From positions 1,281,652 through 1,345,651 of the forward strand of contig NZ_FNVT01000001.1 of NCBI RefSeq assembly GCF_900108335.1: a stretch of DNA of 64,000 nucleotides, written 5' to 3'. Below, piece after piece: positions 8,095 to 15,875 of the stretch. Made by a program: the position numbers and the translations under genes. How positions within the stretch are numbered: position 1 is the first letter of the stretch; every line of letters begins with the position of its first letter. The DNA is from Nonomuraea solani. GTDB lineage: Bacteria > Actinomycetota > Actinomycetes > Streptosporangiales > Streptosporangiaceae. Below the pieces are notes generated by a model. That model was not told the DNA's origin, did no database searches, and saw only the letters and a list, made by a program, of their open reading frames with translations.

Positions 8095-8143
8095 CCATGG
8101 CCGTTCCACGGCATGGCACGGGTCATGTCACGACATGTCACGT
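8095..8143. promoter_or_regulatory. Repeat cluster upstream of lanL, candidate operator
   Basis: CCATGGCCGT (8095-8104) pairs with ACGGCATGG (8108-8116) with one bulged base. It is followed by a direct repeat CATGTCACGA / CATGTCACGT at 8124-8143 that also contains the palindrome TGTC-AC-GACA. The cluster lies 40-90 bp ahead of the synthetase start, where a regulator site would be expected. No dedicated regulator gene is in the locus. Confidence 0.45.
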
Positions 8144-8183
8144 CTTCCGGCTGAGGTGTCGCCATCCGCTGGGAGGAGACGTG

Positions 8184-10898
8184 ATGCGCCCGAGCGAGAC
8201 CGAAATAGACGACTCCCGACTGCTCATGGACGTGGCCCGGGCCGTGCTGGCGCGGGAGGAGGCCAGGGCGTGGACGGTCGAGCCGGGTGACTTCTGGTGC
8301 CTGCTGACGCCTCCCGGGCACCGCAGCGCCGGCCAGGGGTGGAAGCTGCACCTCTCGGCGACGCAACTGTCCGCGCCGGTGGTGCTGGCCCGCGCCGCCG
8401 AGGTGCTGGTACGTGACGGCTGCGCGTTCAAGTTCGCCCGCGGGCTGGAGCAGCTCGGCATGTTGCTGTCGGCCAACTGCGACCGTGGCGGCGGCGGGAA
8501 GTTCATCACGGTCTACCCCGACGGCGACGAGCAGTTCCGCCGGCTGGCGGCCGAGCTGGACCGGGTGACCGCCGGTCTGCCCGGCCCGGTGGTCCTGTCG
8601 GATCGGCCGCTGCGTCCCGGCAGCCTCGTGCACTACCGGTACGGCGTCTTCGCGGCCGAGCCGGTGCTCACCAACGACGGCAGCTTCGAGTCGATGGTCG
8701 TGGGCCCGGACGGGGAGCGGCGCAAGGACGAGCGGCTGGCCTGGTACGACCCTCCGCCCTGGGCCAGGCCGCCGCTGCCGGAGCCCGAGGCTCCGTCAGG
8801 CGTGCCGGAGGCCGTGCTGGTCGGGGACCGGTTCGAGGTCCGGGAGGCCGTCCGGCAGTCGTACCGGGGCGGGGTCTACAGCGGCACGGACCGGCGGACC
8901 GGCGGCGACGTCGTGCTGAAGCAGGCGAGACCGCACGTCCTGGGCCTGCTGGACGGAACGGACGCACGGGACAGGTTGCGCCATGAGGCGGACATGCTCG
9001 ACCGGCTGGGCCCGCTGGGATTCACGCCCCGCAAGGTGACCATGGTCACCCAGCAGGACAATCTGTTCCTGGTCCAGGAGCGGGTGCCGGGAGTCACCCT
9101 GCGCGAGTGGGCCACGCGGGAGCCGGCGGCGGAAGACGTGATCGAGAAGGCCGGGCAGCTCGTGGAGATCGTGGCCGCGGTGCACGAGCAGGGCCTGGTG
9201 CTGCGCGATCTCAACCCGAACAATCTGATGGTCACGCCGGAGGGCCGGGTCCGCCTGATCGATCTGGAGCTCGTGGTCCCCGAGGGCTCTCGTGCGTACC
9301 GGGCCTATACCCAGGGGTACGCGGCGCCGGAGCAGGTGTCGGCCGCCGCGATCGGCCCGGCGCCCACCCGGCGGGCGGATCTCTTCGGGCTGGGGGCGAC
9401 CCTCGTCTACCTGGCCACCGCCGTGGACCCGCTGCTGGCCCCCGACGAGCCCGCCGACCGGCGGGGTGAGGGGCGGCTGGCCGAGTTCGTCGGTCTCCTC
9501 GGCGCGGACATGCCGGTGCTGCGGCGGCTGTCCCCGCTGGTGCTGGGCCTGACGAAGGACGATCCTGAACAGCGGTGGACGCTGAGCCGGGCGCGCGAGT
9601 TCCTGGCCGCCGATCCCGCCGAGGTCGTGAACACCTTTTCGCCCCCCATCGACCGGCTGATCACCGATGGGCTGCGGCACATTCTGCGCACCATGGACCC
9701 GCGAGGCGCTCGTTTGTGGACGACGGACGAGTTCGGCGCGGCGACCGATCCCCTCAACGTGCAGCACGGAGCGGGCGGGGTGCTGAGCGTGCTCACCCGC
9801 GGCGCCCAGGTGCTCGGTCAGGCCGAGCTGCTCGCCGGGGTCGCGGACGTGGCCGGCTGGATGCGGCCGCGCCTGTCCGGCATCCCCCGTCTCCTTCCTG
9901 GGCTGTACTTCGGCCGTTCGGGCACGGCCTGGGCGCTGTACGACGCCGCCCGCCTGCTGGGGGACGAGGAGACGGCCGCGCAGGCGGTCGAGCTGGCCAA
10001 GAAGGTGCCGGTGCGGTGGCCCAACCACGACATCTGCCACGGCGCCACCGGCGCGGGCCTGCTGCAGCTCCACCTGTGGCGATCCACCGGCGACCCGGAG
10101 CTGATGGACCGGTTCACACAGGCGGCCGACGGCGTCCTGGAGGCGGCGCGCGAGCGGGAGGACGGCCTGCTCGTGTGGCCCATCCCGAAGACGTTCGACA
10201 CGACGCTGGCCGGACTCGTCCACTACGGGTTCGCGCACGGCGTCGCCGGGGCGGGCACCTTCATGCTGTACGCCGGGCTGGCCACCGGCCGCGCCGAATA
10301 CCTGGAGGCCGCCCGGCGCGCCGCCGAGACGGTGGCGGCCGTGGCCATCACCGAGGGAGACGCGGCCTGGTGGCCCAGCGGCGAGCTGGCGGACGAGGCG
10401 GACGACCGGCTGCGGCACTGGTGCAGCGGCGCTTCCGGGGCCGGCACCTTCCTGATCCGCTCGTGGGCGGTCACCGGGCGGCAGCGGCACCGGGAGCTCG
10501 CGGAGGCCGCCGCAACGGCGATCCGCCGAGGCCGCTGGCACTCGGGCGTCAGCTCCTGCCACGGCCTGTCCGGAGACGGCGACTTCCTCCTGGACCTGGC
10601 CGAGTTCACCGGTGACCGGCGCTACCGCGACTGGGCGGCGGACCTGGCCACCGCCATGTACGCGCGGAACACCCTCCGCGACGGGCTCATGGTGCTGCCC
10701 GACGACTCCGGCGTCGCGGTCCACACCGGCTACAACACCGGCCTCGGCGGTGCCGTGTCCTTCCTGCTCCGGCTGCGCCACGGCGGTCCCAGACCGTGGA
10801 TGCTCGACGAGCTGCTGCTCGATCGGGCTCTGAGAGCGCCGCATGGACGCCTCGTCCATGCCGGTCGATCCATGACGGCCGTCAGTGAAGGGAGGTGA
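8184..10898 (+). CDS. lanL: Class IV-type lanthipeptide synthetase (lyase-kinase-cyclase)
   Basis: Three-domain enzyme of 904 aa that would phosphorylate Ser/Thr in a precursor, eliminate phosphate and form thioether rings. The start is the ATG at 8184 with GGAGGA six bases upstream. The N-terminal lyase domain (about 1-200) has the conserved blocks QGWKLHLSATQLSAPVVLAR and RGGGGKFITVYPDGDEQF. The Ser/Thr-kinase domain (about 215-500) has the ATP lysine in GGDVVLKQ, the catalytic loop LRDLNPNNLMV and the metal aspartate in VRLIDLEL. The C-terminal LanC domain (about 510-890) keeps zinc-ligand motifs: Cys in HWCSGASGAGT and Cys-His in SSCHGLSGDG. Class III enzymes lack these, so class IV (LanL) is the better call. 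The precursor gene begins 5 bp downstream. Confidence 0.92.
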   Translation: MRPSETEIDDSRLLMDVARAVLAREEARAWTVEPGDFWCLLTPPGHRSAGQGWKLHLSATQLSAPVVLARAAEVLVRDGCAFKFARGLEQLGMLLSANCDRGGGGKFITVYPDGDEQFRRLAAELDRVTAGLPGPVVLSDRPLRPGSLVHYRYGVFAAEPVLTNDGSFESMVVGPDGERRKDERLAWYDPPPWARPPLPEPEAPSGVPEAVLVGDRFEVREAVRQSYRGGVYSGTDRRTGGDVVLKQARPHVLGLLDGTDARDRLRHEADMLDRLGPLGFTPRKVTMVTQQDNLFLVQERVPGVTLREWATREPAAEDVIEKAGQLVEIVAAVHEQGLVLRDLNPNNLMVTPEGRVRLIDLELVVPEGSRAYRAYTQGYAAPEQVSAAAIGPAPTRRADLFGLGATLVYLATAVDPLLAPDEPADRRGEGRLAEFVGLLGADMPVLRRLSPLVLGLTKDDPEQRWTLSRAREFLAADPAEVVNTFSPPIDRLITDGLRHILRTMDPRGARLWTTDEFGAATDPLNVQHGAGGVLSVLTRGAQVLGQAELLAGVADVAGWMRPRLSGIPRLLPGLYFGRSGTAWALYDAARLLGDEETAAQAVELAKKVPVRWPNHDICHGATGAGLLQLHLWRSTGDPELMDRFTQAADGVLEAAREREDGLLVWPIPKTFDTTLAGLVHYGFAHGVAGAGTFMLYAGLATGRAEYLEAARRAAETVAAVAITEGDAAWWPSGELADEADDRLRHWCSGASGAGTFLIRSWAVTGRQRHRELAEAAATAIRRGRWHSGVSSCHGLSGDGDFLLDLAEFTGDRRYRDWAADLATAMYARNTLRDGLMVLPDDSGVAVHTGYNTGLGGAVSFLLRLRHGGPRPWMLDELLLDRALRAPHGRLVHAGRSMTAVSEGR

Positions 10899-10903
10899 GG
10901 AAG

Positions 10904-11056
10904 ATGGCCACCGACATCAGTGCGCTGGAGCGGATGTCGTCGAACGCCACTGGTCGTTACCCGTGCGCGGCGACGAACACCTGTGAGCCCGGTACGTGCG
11001 TTCCCAGCCGTACGTGCCTGACGCACGACACGTGCACCTTCACGATCAGGCCGTGA
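10904..11056 (+). CDS. lanA: Lanthipeptide precursor, Thr/Cys-rich, 50 aa
   Basis: A 50-codon gene with a strong GGAGG (10891-10895) eight bases before ATG, 5 bp behind the synthetase stop. The first 20 residues form a short leader with an amphipathic stretch (DISALERM), as seen in class III/IV leaders. The remaining 30 residues hold five Cys (21, 27, 32, 38, 44) and nine Thr/Ser. Four Cys are directly preceded by Thr, giving TC pairs at 26-27, 31-32, 37-38 and 43-44, and the end is TFTIRP. The many Thr would favour methyllanthionine rings from each Thr to a later Cys. No double-Gly cleavage site is present. I do not recognise the core as a known lanthipeptide. Assignment rests on position, ribosome site and composition. 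Confidence 0.85.
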   Translation: MATDISALERMSSNATGRYPCAATNTCEPGTCVPSRTCLTHDTCTFTIRP

Positions 11057-11065
11057 CGCGGCCCT

Positions 11066-11098
11066 AGGGGTGGCCGGCCCAGGCCACCCCTCTTTTCT
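11066..11098 (+). terminator. Intercistronic terminator/attenuator after the precursor
   Basis: A perfect 10-bp stem AGGGGTGGCC / GGCCACCCCT (11066-11075 and 11082-11091) with a 6-base loop, followed by CTTTTCT. It starts 10 bp after the precursor stop and ends 15 bp before the next gene. It would leave abundant precursor transcript while letting only part of transcription through to the radical SAM and transporter genes. Confidence 0.85.
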
Positions 11099-11112
11099 CA
11101 GGAGATCGGGTC

Positions 11113-12132
11113 ATGGACATGGTTCCGGAGCGCGCCGCGCCCGACGAAGTGATCTGGGACGTCACCTATGCCTGTCCCTTGCGCTGCGTGCACTGCTACT
11201 CCGAATCCGGCAGACGGCCCTCCCGGCGGCTGAGCGACGCCGACATGCTGCGGGTGACCGACGCCATCGTGGCCATGCGCCCGCGCGGCGTCGCCATCGC
11301 CGGTGGGGAACCCCTGCTCATCAGGGACATCGCCGAGATCGCCGGGCGGATGACGGGCGCGGGGCTGGACGTCGTCCTGTACACCGGCGGCTGGCCGATG
11401 ACCAGAGACCTCGCGCTGCGCCTGGCCGGCTTCGGCGCCCGGGTGGTGGTGAGCGTGGACGGGGCGACGCCCGAGACCCACGATCGGATCCGCGGCAGGA
11501 AAGGGTCGTTCGCCCGCGCGATGCGGGCGCTGCGACTGCTGGACGAGGTCAGCGCCGAGCGCGGATCCCGGGGGCCGGCCTTCGGGATCGACTGCGTGCT
11601 GCTGCGGAGCAACTTTTCGCAGATGGAGGAGTTCTGCCGGGTCATCGCGCCGCAGTTCCCCGAGCTGGGGTTCCTCTCCTTCGGGGCCGCCGTTCCCGGC
11701 GGGCTGGCTAGCCGGCCCGGGTTCGAACTGCTCACCGAGGAGCAGCTCGGCCTGCTGAACGATCCCGGCCACGCGCGCCGGCTGCGGGCGAGCGCGCCCG
11801 GCTCCGTCACGATCGAGACCACCGACAACCGCATCCTGCAGATGCATCCCGAGCTGATCGCGCGCGGCGTCGTCTTCAACGCGCTCCAGATCGAGCCGGA
11901 CGGAGAGGTACGGGCGATGCCCATCTACGAGGGCACCGTGGGCAACATCCTGGATGAGCCGGCCGAGGTCCTCTGGCGGCGGGCCAGGGCCCGGTGGAGT
12001 GATCCGTTCGTGGTGGAGGCGCTGTCGCCGGCGCTCACCATGCGGGAATGGGCGGAAGCGGCCCGGCGGATCGACTACCGCTTCGGCACCGACGCCGTGC
12101 GGGCCCGAATCGACCGCAGAGAGCCGGCGTGA
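11113..12132 (+). CDS. Radical SAM protein of the lanthipeptide locus
   Basis: A 339-aa radical SAM enzyme. The [4Fe-4S]/SAM motif is CPLRCVHC at residues about 19-26; the GGE-like motif appears as IAGGEPLL, and VVVSVDGATPETHDRIRG is the usual SPASM-family strand. The C-terminus has the relic of a SPASM/twitch start (IEPDGEVRAMPIYEGTVGNI) but the cysteines that would hold auxiliary clusters are absent, so only the SAM cluster is expected. The start is the ATG at 11113 with AGGAG eight bases upstream. It lies between precursor and exporter genes, so its substrate is probably the precursor peptide, perhaps for a crosslink or epimerisation besides the thioether rings. That role is inference; the fold call is firm. 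Confidence 0.85.
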   Translation: MDMVPERAAPDEVIWDVTYACPLRCVHCYSESGRRPSRRLSDADMLRVTDAIVAMRPRGVAIAGGEPLLIRDIAEIAGRMTGAGLDVVLYTGGWPMTRDLALRLAGFGARVVVSVDGATPETHDRIRGRKGSFARAMRALRLLDEVSAERGSRGPAFGIDCVLLRSNFSQMEEFCRVIAPQFPELGFLSFGAAVPGGLASRPGFELLTEEQLGLLNDPGHARRLRASAPGSVTIETTDNRILQMHPELIARGVVFNALQIEPDGEVRAMPIYEGTVGNILDEPAEVLWRRARARWSDPFVVEALSPALTMREWAEAARRIDYRFGTDAVRARIDRREPA

Positions 12133-12148
12133 CGCGCGCCCGGCGCCC

Positions 12149-12235
12149 GTGGGGGCCGGTGAAGCACGACCACCGCGTGGGGGCCGGTGTGATGGGCGAC
12201 CACTGCGGGGGGCCGGTGTGAAAGGCGGTCGCGGG
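12149..12235. repeat. About 30-bp tandem repeats running into an ABC gene start
   Basis: Units beginning GTGGGGGCCGGTG at 12149 and 12177, and GGGGGGCCGGTGTGAAAG at 12207, follow each other with GCGACCAC-like ends. The third copy contains the GTG start (12218) and first codons of the exporter gene, so the repeat may have shaped or displaced the translation start. Confidence 0.7.
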
Positions 12236-14008
12236 CTCACCGCGCATGAGCTGGGGACGCCCGCGCGTGTGCTGCTCTACTCGGTCCGCCGGGCGCCGTG
12301 GTGGACGGTCGTTTCGGTGGTGTCGAGGGTGGCGGGGATCGCGGTCGCGCTGGCGTTCCCGGCGGCGCTGGCCCGGGCGGTGGACGCGGCCCTGGGTGGG
12401 GCGCCGGGGCTGGTCTGGCTGGGGAGTCTGATTGGGGCGGCGCTGCTGACGGGGGCGCTGGAGGTCTGGGCGGCCGCGGCGGGTGGTATCGCCGTCGAGG
12501 TGTCCCTGCGCCGGGGCGTGATCCGGCGGGTGCTGGAGGCGGGGATCCCGGGGCGGCGCCGGTTCTCCTCCGGTGACGTCGGCAGCCGGTTGGTGTCGGC
12601 GTCCGAGGCGGCGAACCTGGTGTCGATCGTGCTGTCCGCGCTGGGCGCGGTGGCGCTCTCCGCCGGTGGGCTGGTGGCGCTGGCGTTGATCGACTGGTGG
12701 CTGGCGGTCGCGTTCGTGGTGTGCGTACCGGTCGCGACGGTGCTCGTCCGGCGGTTCGTCGCCGAGACGACGGGGTTGATGAGGAGCTACCGGCGGCTCC
12801 AGGGTGATCTGTCGGCCCGTCTGGTGGAGGCGCTGACTGGGGCGCGCACGATCCAGGCCGGTGGGACTCTGGACCGGGAGGTGGAGCGGGTCCTGGCGCC
12901 GTTGCCGGAGCTGGGCGCGGCCGGGCGGGCGACCTGGGAGGCCCAGCGTCGCACGGTGTGGAAGGTGGGGCTGCTGGCGCCGCTGACCGAGGTCGTGGTG
13001 CTCGCCGTCGCCGGGGTCGGGGTGTCGGACGGGCGGATCACGGCGGGGTCGTGGGTGGCGGTGGCGGGATATGTCACCATCGCGCTGGGGTTGCTCAACG
13101 TGGTGGACCCGCTGATGGGCCTCGCGCACGTACGGGTCGGGACGGCCAGGCTGGCGGAGGTCCTGTCCCTGCCCGCCGGCCCGGGCGGCCCCCGCGCGCT
13201 CCCGGACGGCCCCGGCGCGATCACGTTCCGCTCGGTGACCGTCCACGCCCGGGATGGGGCCGTGCTGGGTGGATCGGTGGCCATAGATGCCCGGGACGAG
13301 GGGTCGGTGAGCGTCTGTGCCGGTGGCGGGGCCGTGCTGGATGGGGTTGATCTGGATATTCCGCCCGGTCTCGCGGTCGCCGTTGTCGGGCGGTCGGGAG
13401 CGGGCAAGTCCACTCTCGCGGCGCTGGCCGGTGGGCTGCTCAGGCCCGATCGGGGCGAGGTGCTGCTGGACGGCGCCGACGTGGCCGAGGTGTGCCCCGA
13501 GGAGCTGCGGCGCGCCGTGGCGTACGCGTTCGAGCGGCCGGCGCTGCTGGGGGACACCGTGCACGACATGATCGCGTACGGTTCCGTGGACGTGTCCCGT
13601 GAGGAGGTGGAGCTCGCGGCGCTCCGGGTGTCGGCGGACGGTTTCATCAGGCGGCTCCCCGACGGCTACGACACCGCCCTGGACCGGGTGCCGCTCTCCG
13701 GCGGGGAGGCGCAGCGGCTCGGCCTGGCCCGGGCGGTGGTCCGGGAGCGCAGGGTGCTGATCCTCGACGACGCCACCTCCAGCCTCGACACCGCGACCGA
13801 GGCCGAGGTGACGATGACGCTGACCCGCCTGCTGGCCGGCCGTACGCGGATCGTCGTGGCGCACCGGGCCGCCACCGCCGCCCGTACCGACCTGGTGGTA
13901 TGGCTGGAGGACGGACGGGTGCGGGCGACCGGCCCGCACGACCTGCTCTGGCGGGAGCCGGACTACCGGGCTCTGTTCGGCGAGGCCGTGCCGCGGGAGC
14001 CGGCATGA
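12218..14008 (+). CDS. ABC exporter half-transporter A (degenerate nucleotide site)
   Basis: Membrane-ATPase fusion of 596 aa: an N-terminal transmembrane region (about 1-310, starting after RVLLYSVRRAPWWTVVSVVS) and a C-terminal ATPase. Walker A is GRSGAGKST and the signature LSGGEAQR is canonical, but Walker B reads LILDDATSSLD with Asp in place of the catalytic Glu, and the Q-loop position reads AYAFERPALL with Glu for Gln. This is the pattern of the non-catalytic partner in heterodimeric exporters. An extra stretch before Walker A (about 345-380) separates two ATPase strands. GTG at 12218 is the only sensible start in frame and overlaps a tandem repeat. It overlaps the next ABC gene by ATGA. 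It should export the modified lanthipeptide. Confidence 0.85.
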   Translation: MKGGRGLTAHELGTPARVLLYSVRRAPWWTVVSVVSRVAGIAVALAFPAALARAVDAALGGAPGLVWLGSLIGAALLTGALEVWAAAAGGIAVEVSLRRGVIRRVLEAGIPGRRRFSSGDVGSRLVSASEAANLVSIVLSALGAVALSAGGLVALALIDWWLAVAFVVCVPVATVLVRRFVAETTGLMRSYRRLQGDLSARLVEALTGARTIQAGGTLDREVERVLAPLPELGAAGRATWEAQRRTVWKVGLLAPLTEVVVLAVAGVGVSDGRITAGSWVAVAGYVTIALGLLNVVDPLMGLAHVRVGTARLAEVLSLPAGPGGPRALPDGPGAITFRSVTVHARDGAVLGGSVAIDARDEGSVSVCAGGGAVLDGVDLDIPPGLAVAVVGRSGAGKSTLAALAGGLLRPDRGEVLLDGADVAEVCPEELRRAVAYAFERPALLGDTVHDMIAYGSVDVSREEVELAALRVSADGFIRRLPDGYDTALDRVPLSGGEAQRLGLARAVVRERRVLILDDATSSLDTATEAEVTMTLTRLLAGRTRIVVAHRAATAARTDLVVWLEDGRVRATGPHDLLWREPDYRALFGEAVPREPA

Positions 14009-15864
14009 CCGGCCGCGTGGTGAGCCGGGCCGGATGGCGGCTGCTGACCGGGGAGCTGGCCCGGCGGCGCAGAGCGATCGCCTTCCTGGCCGGCTGGTCG
14101 GTCGTGGAGTCGCTGCCCGCGCTGCTGTCGGGCATCGCCGTGGCCGGCGCGCTGGACCGGGGCTTTCTGGCGGGCCGGCCGCTCATCGGTCTCGGGTGGC
14201 TGGGGGTGCTCGGGCTGGCGATGGTGGTTCAGGCGCTGGCGACCCGCAACACGTTCCCGTGGCTGGCCGCCATCGTCGAGCCGCTGCGGGACGCGCTGGT
14301 CAGGATGGTGGTCACGACTGCCTTACGCCGCGCGGTGGAAGGGGGCGAGCGCGGGGACGGCTCCGTGGTGGCCCGGATCTGCGGCCAGACCGAGGCCGTC
14401 CGGAATCTGGTGGCCGCGCTGCTGCGGACGCTGCGGCCGACCGTCGCGTCGCTGGTGCTGGCCCTGGCCGGGCTGGTCGCGCTGGCGCCGATCGTCGCGG
14501 CGATCGCCGTCCCGCTGATCCTGACGAGCCTGGCGCTGTTCGCGTGGCTGTCGCGGGCGCTGGCCGTACGTCAGCGCGAGATGATCCTGGCCGAGGAGAC
14601 GATGGCGCGGACGGTCACGGACGTCGTCGAGGGCCTGCGCGACGTGGTGGCCTGCGGCGCGGCCGGCACCGCGCGCGACCTGGTGGACCGGGCGGTCATG
14701 GCGGAGGCGCGGGCCGCGCTCGCGATGGCGCGGACCTCGTCGGCGCGATCGACGATCATGGCGATCGGCGGCGTCGTGCCGGTGATCCTGGTCCTGGCCC
14801 TGGCGCCCTGGCTGCTCGGCACCGGCCGGCTGACCTCGGGCGCGCTCGTGGGCGCGATCACCTACCTGGTCGGCACCCTGGATCCGGCGCTGCGCGCCCT
14901 CACCGGGACCGTCGCGACGTGGAGCCGGCAACTGGGCGTGCTCCTGCACCGGATCGCCGAGACGAGCGCCGCCCGCTCCGAGGCGAGCGCTGCCCTTCCC
15001 GAGGCGAGCGCCGCCCTTCCCGAGGCGAGCGCGGCCCGCTCCGGGACGAGCGCGGCCCGCTCCGAGATGAGCGCCGCCGTTCCCGAGACGCCTGGACCGA
15101 GGGGAGCGGCTCGGCCAGGCTCTGGTGAGCTGCGGGTGACCGGGCTGACCTTCGCCTATGGGCCGCGAGCCGAGCCGGTGATCGACGATCTCACGCTGAG
15201 CATCCCCGAGGGGGAACACCTCGCGATCGTGGGGCCCAGCGGGATCGGCAAGTCCACGCTCGCCTCCCTCCTCGCCGGCCTGGCCGTCCCGCGGCGCGGC
15301 ACCGTCCGGCTCGGCGGGGTCGCCGTCGCGGACATCGACGCGGCGCACCTGCGCCGCTCGGTGGCGCTGATCCCGCAGGAGGCGTACGTGTTCACCGGAA
15401 CCCTCCGCGAGAACCTCGCCTACCTGCGCCCGGACGCGACGACGGCCGAGCTCGGCCAGGCCGTGGCGGCACTCGGGATGCGGCCGCTGGTGGACCGGCT
15501 CGGCGGGTACGACGCCGCGCTGGGCGTCGGCGGGCCGGAGCTGTCGGCCGGGGAACGCCAGTTGATCGCGCTCTGCCGGGTCCACGTGTCCGCCGCCCGG
15601 GTGGTCGTGCTCGACGAGGCGACCTGCCACCTCGACCCCGTCGCCGAGGCGCGAGCCGAGAGGGCCTTCGCAGGCCGCACGCTCGTGGTGATCGCGCACC
15701 GCATCAGCTCCGCCCGCCGCGCCCGGCGCATTCTGCTCCTGGACGGCACGACCGGGTCCCACGAGGAGTTGCTCGCCACCTCGGCCATGTACGCCGGCCT
15801 GGTGGGGCACTGGATCGCTTCGACGAATCCGGAAGTGAGCGGGGGCGTCCGGCGTACCGGCTAG
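14005..15864 (+). CDS. ABC exporter half-transporter B (catalytic site intact)
   Basis: Second half of the heterodimer, 619 aa, translationally coupled to half A (ATGA). The membrane region occupies about 1-318. The ATPase has Walker A GPSGIGKST, Q-loop LIPQEAYVF, signature LSAGERQL, Walker B VVVLDEATCHLD and H-loop VIAHR. The catalytic Glu is present; the signature is slightly degenerate, and it would pair with the degenerate Walker site of half A, as expected for one active and one inactive site. Residues 320-361 are six copies of a 7-aa repeat (ASAALPE/ASAARSE) between membrane and ATPase parts, an unusual linker. One TTA codon (14323-14325) may make translation bldA-dependent. Confidence 0.87.
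   Translation: MTGRVVSRAGWRLLTGELARRRRAIAFLAGWSVVESLPALLSGIAVAGALDRGFLAGRPLIGLGWLGVLGLAMVVQALATRNTFPWLAAIVEPLRDALVRMVVTTALRRAVEGGERGDGSVVARICGQTEAVRNLVAALLRTLRPTVASLVLALAGLVALAPIVAAIAVPLILTSLALFAWLSRALAVRQREMILAEETMARTVTDVVEGLRDVVACGAAGTARDLVDRAVMAEARAALAMARTSSARSTIMAIGGVVPVILVLALAPWLLGTGRLTSGALVGAITYLVGTLDPALRALTGTVATWSRQLGVLLHRIAETSAARSEASAALPEASAALPEASAARSGTSAARSEMSAAVPETPGPRGAARPGSGELRVTGLTFAYGPRAEPVIDDLTLSIPEGEHLAIVGPSGIGKSTLASLLAGLAVPRRGTVRLGGVAVADIDAAHLRRSVALIPQEAYVFTGTLRENLAYLRPDATTAELGQAVAALGMRPLVDRLGGYDAALGVGGPELSAGERQLIALCRVHVSAARVVVLDEATCHLDPVAEARAERAFAGRTLVVIAHRISSARRARRILLLDGTTGSHEELLATSAMYAGLVGHWIASTNPEVSGGVRRTG
14962..15087 (+). repeat. Six 21-bp tandem repeats coding a linker in ABC half B
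   Basis: Units read T/A-S-A-A-R/L-S/P-E/G: TSAARSE, ASAALPE, ASAALPE, ASAARSG, TSAARSE, MSAAVPE. The 21-bp period keeps the frame. Only the linker between membrane domain and ATPase is affected, so copy number could vary without breaking the protein. Confidence 0.85.
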
Positions 15865-15875
15865 GTTGCCGTGTC

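Larger units (their letters stand above)
7586..8183. other. Long non-coding gap in front of the lanthipeptide synthetase
   Basis: 598 bp containing, in order, two extra 30-bp repeat units, short GACGGGCCGCT repeats (about 7773-7806), a decayed NBR1-Ig-type coding remnant on the minus strand (7814-7981), and a repeat-rich promoter region for the lanthipeptide operon (8095-8143). I find no complete gene. Confidence 0.6.
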
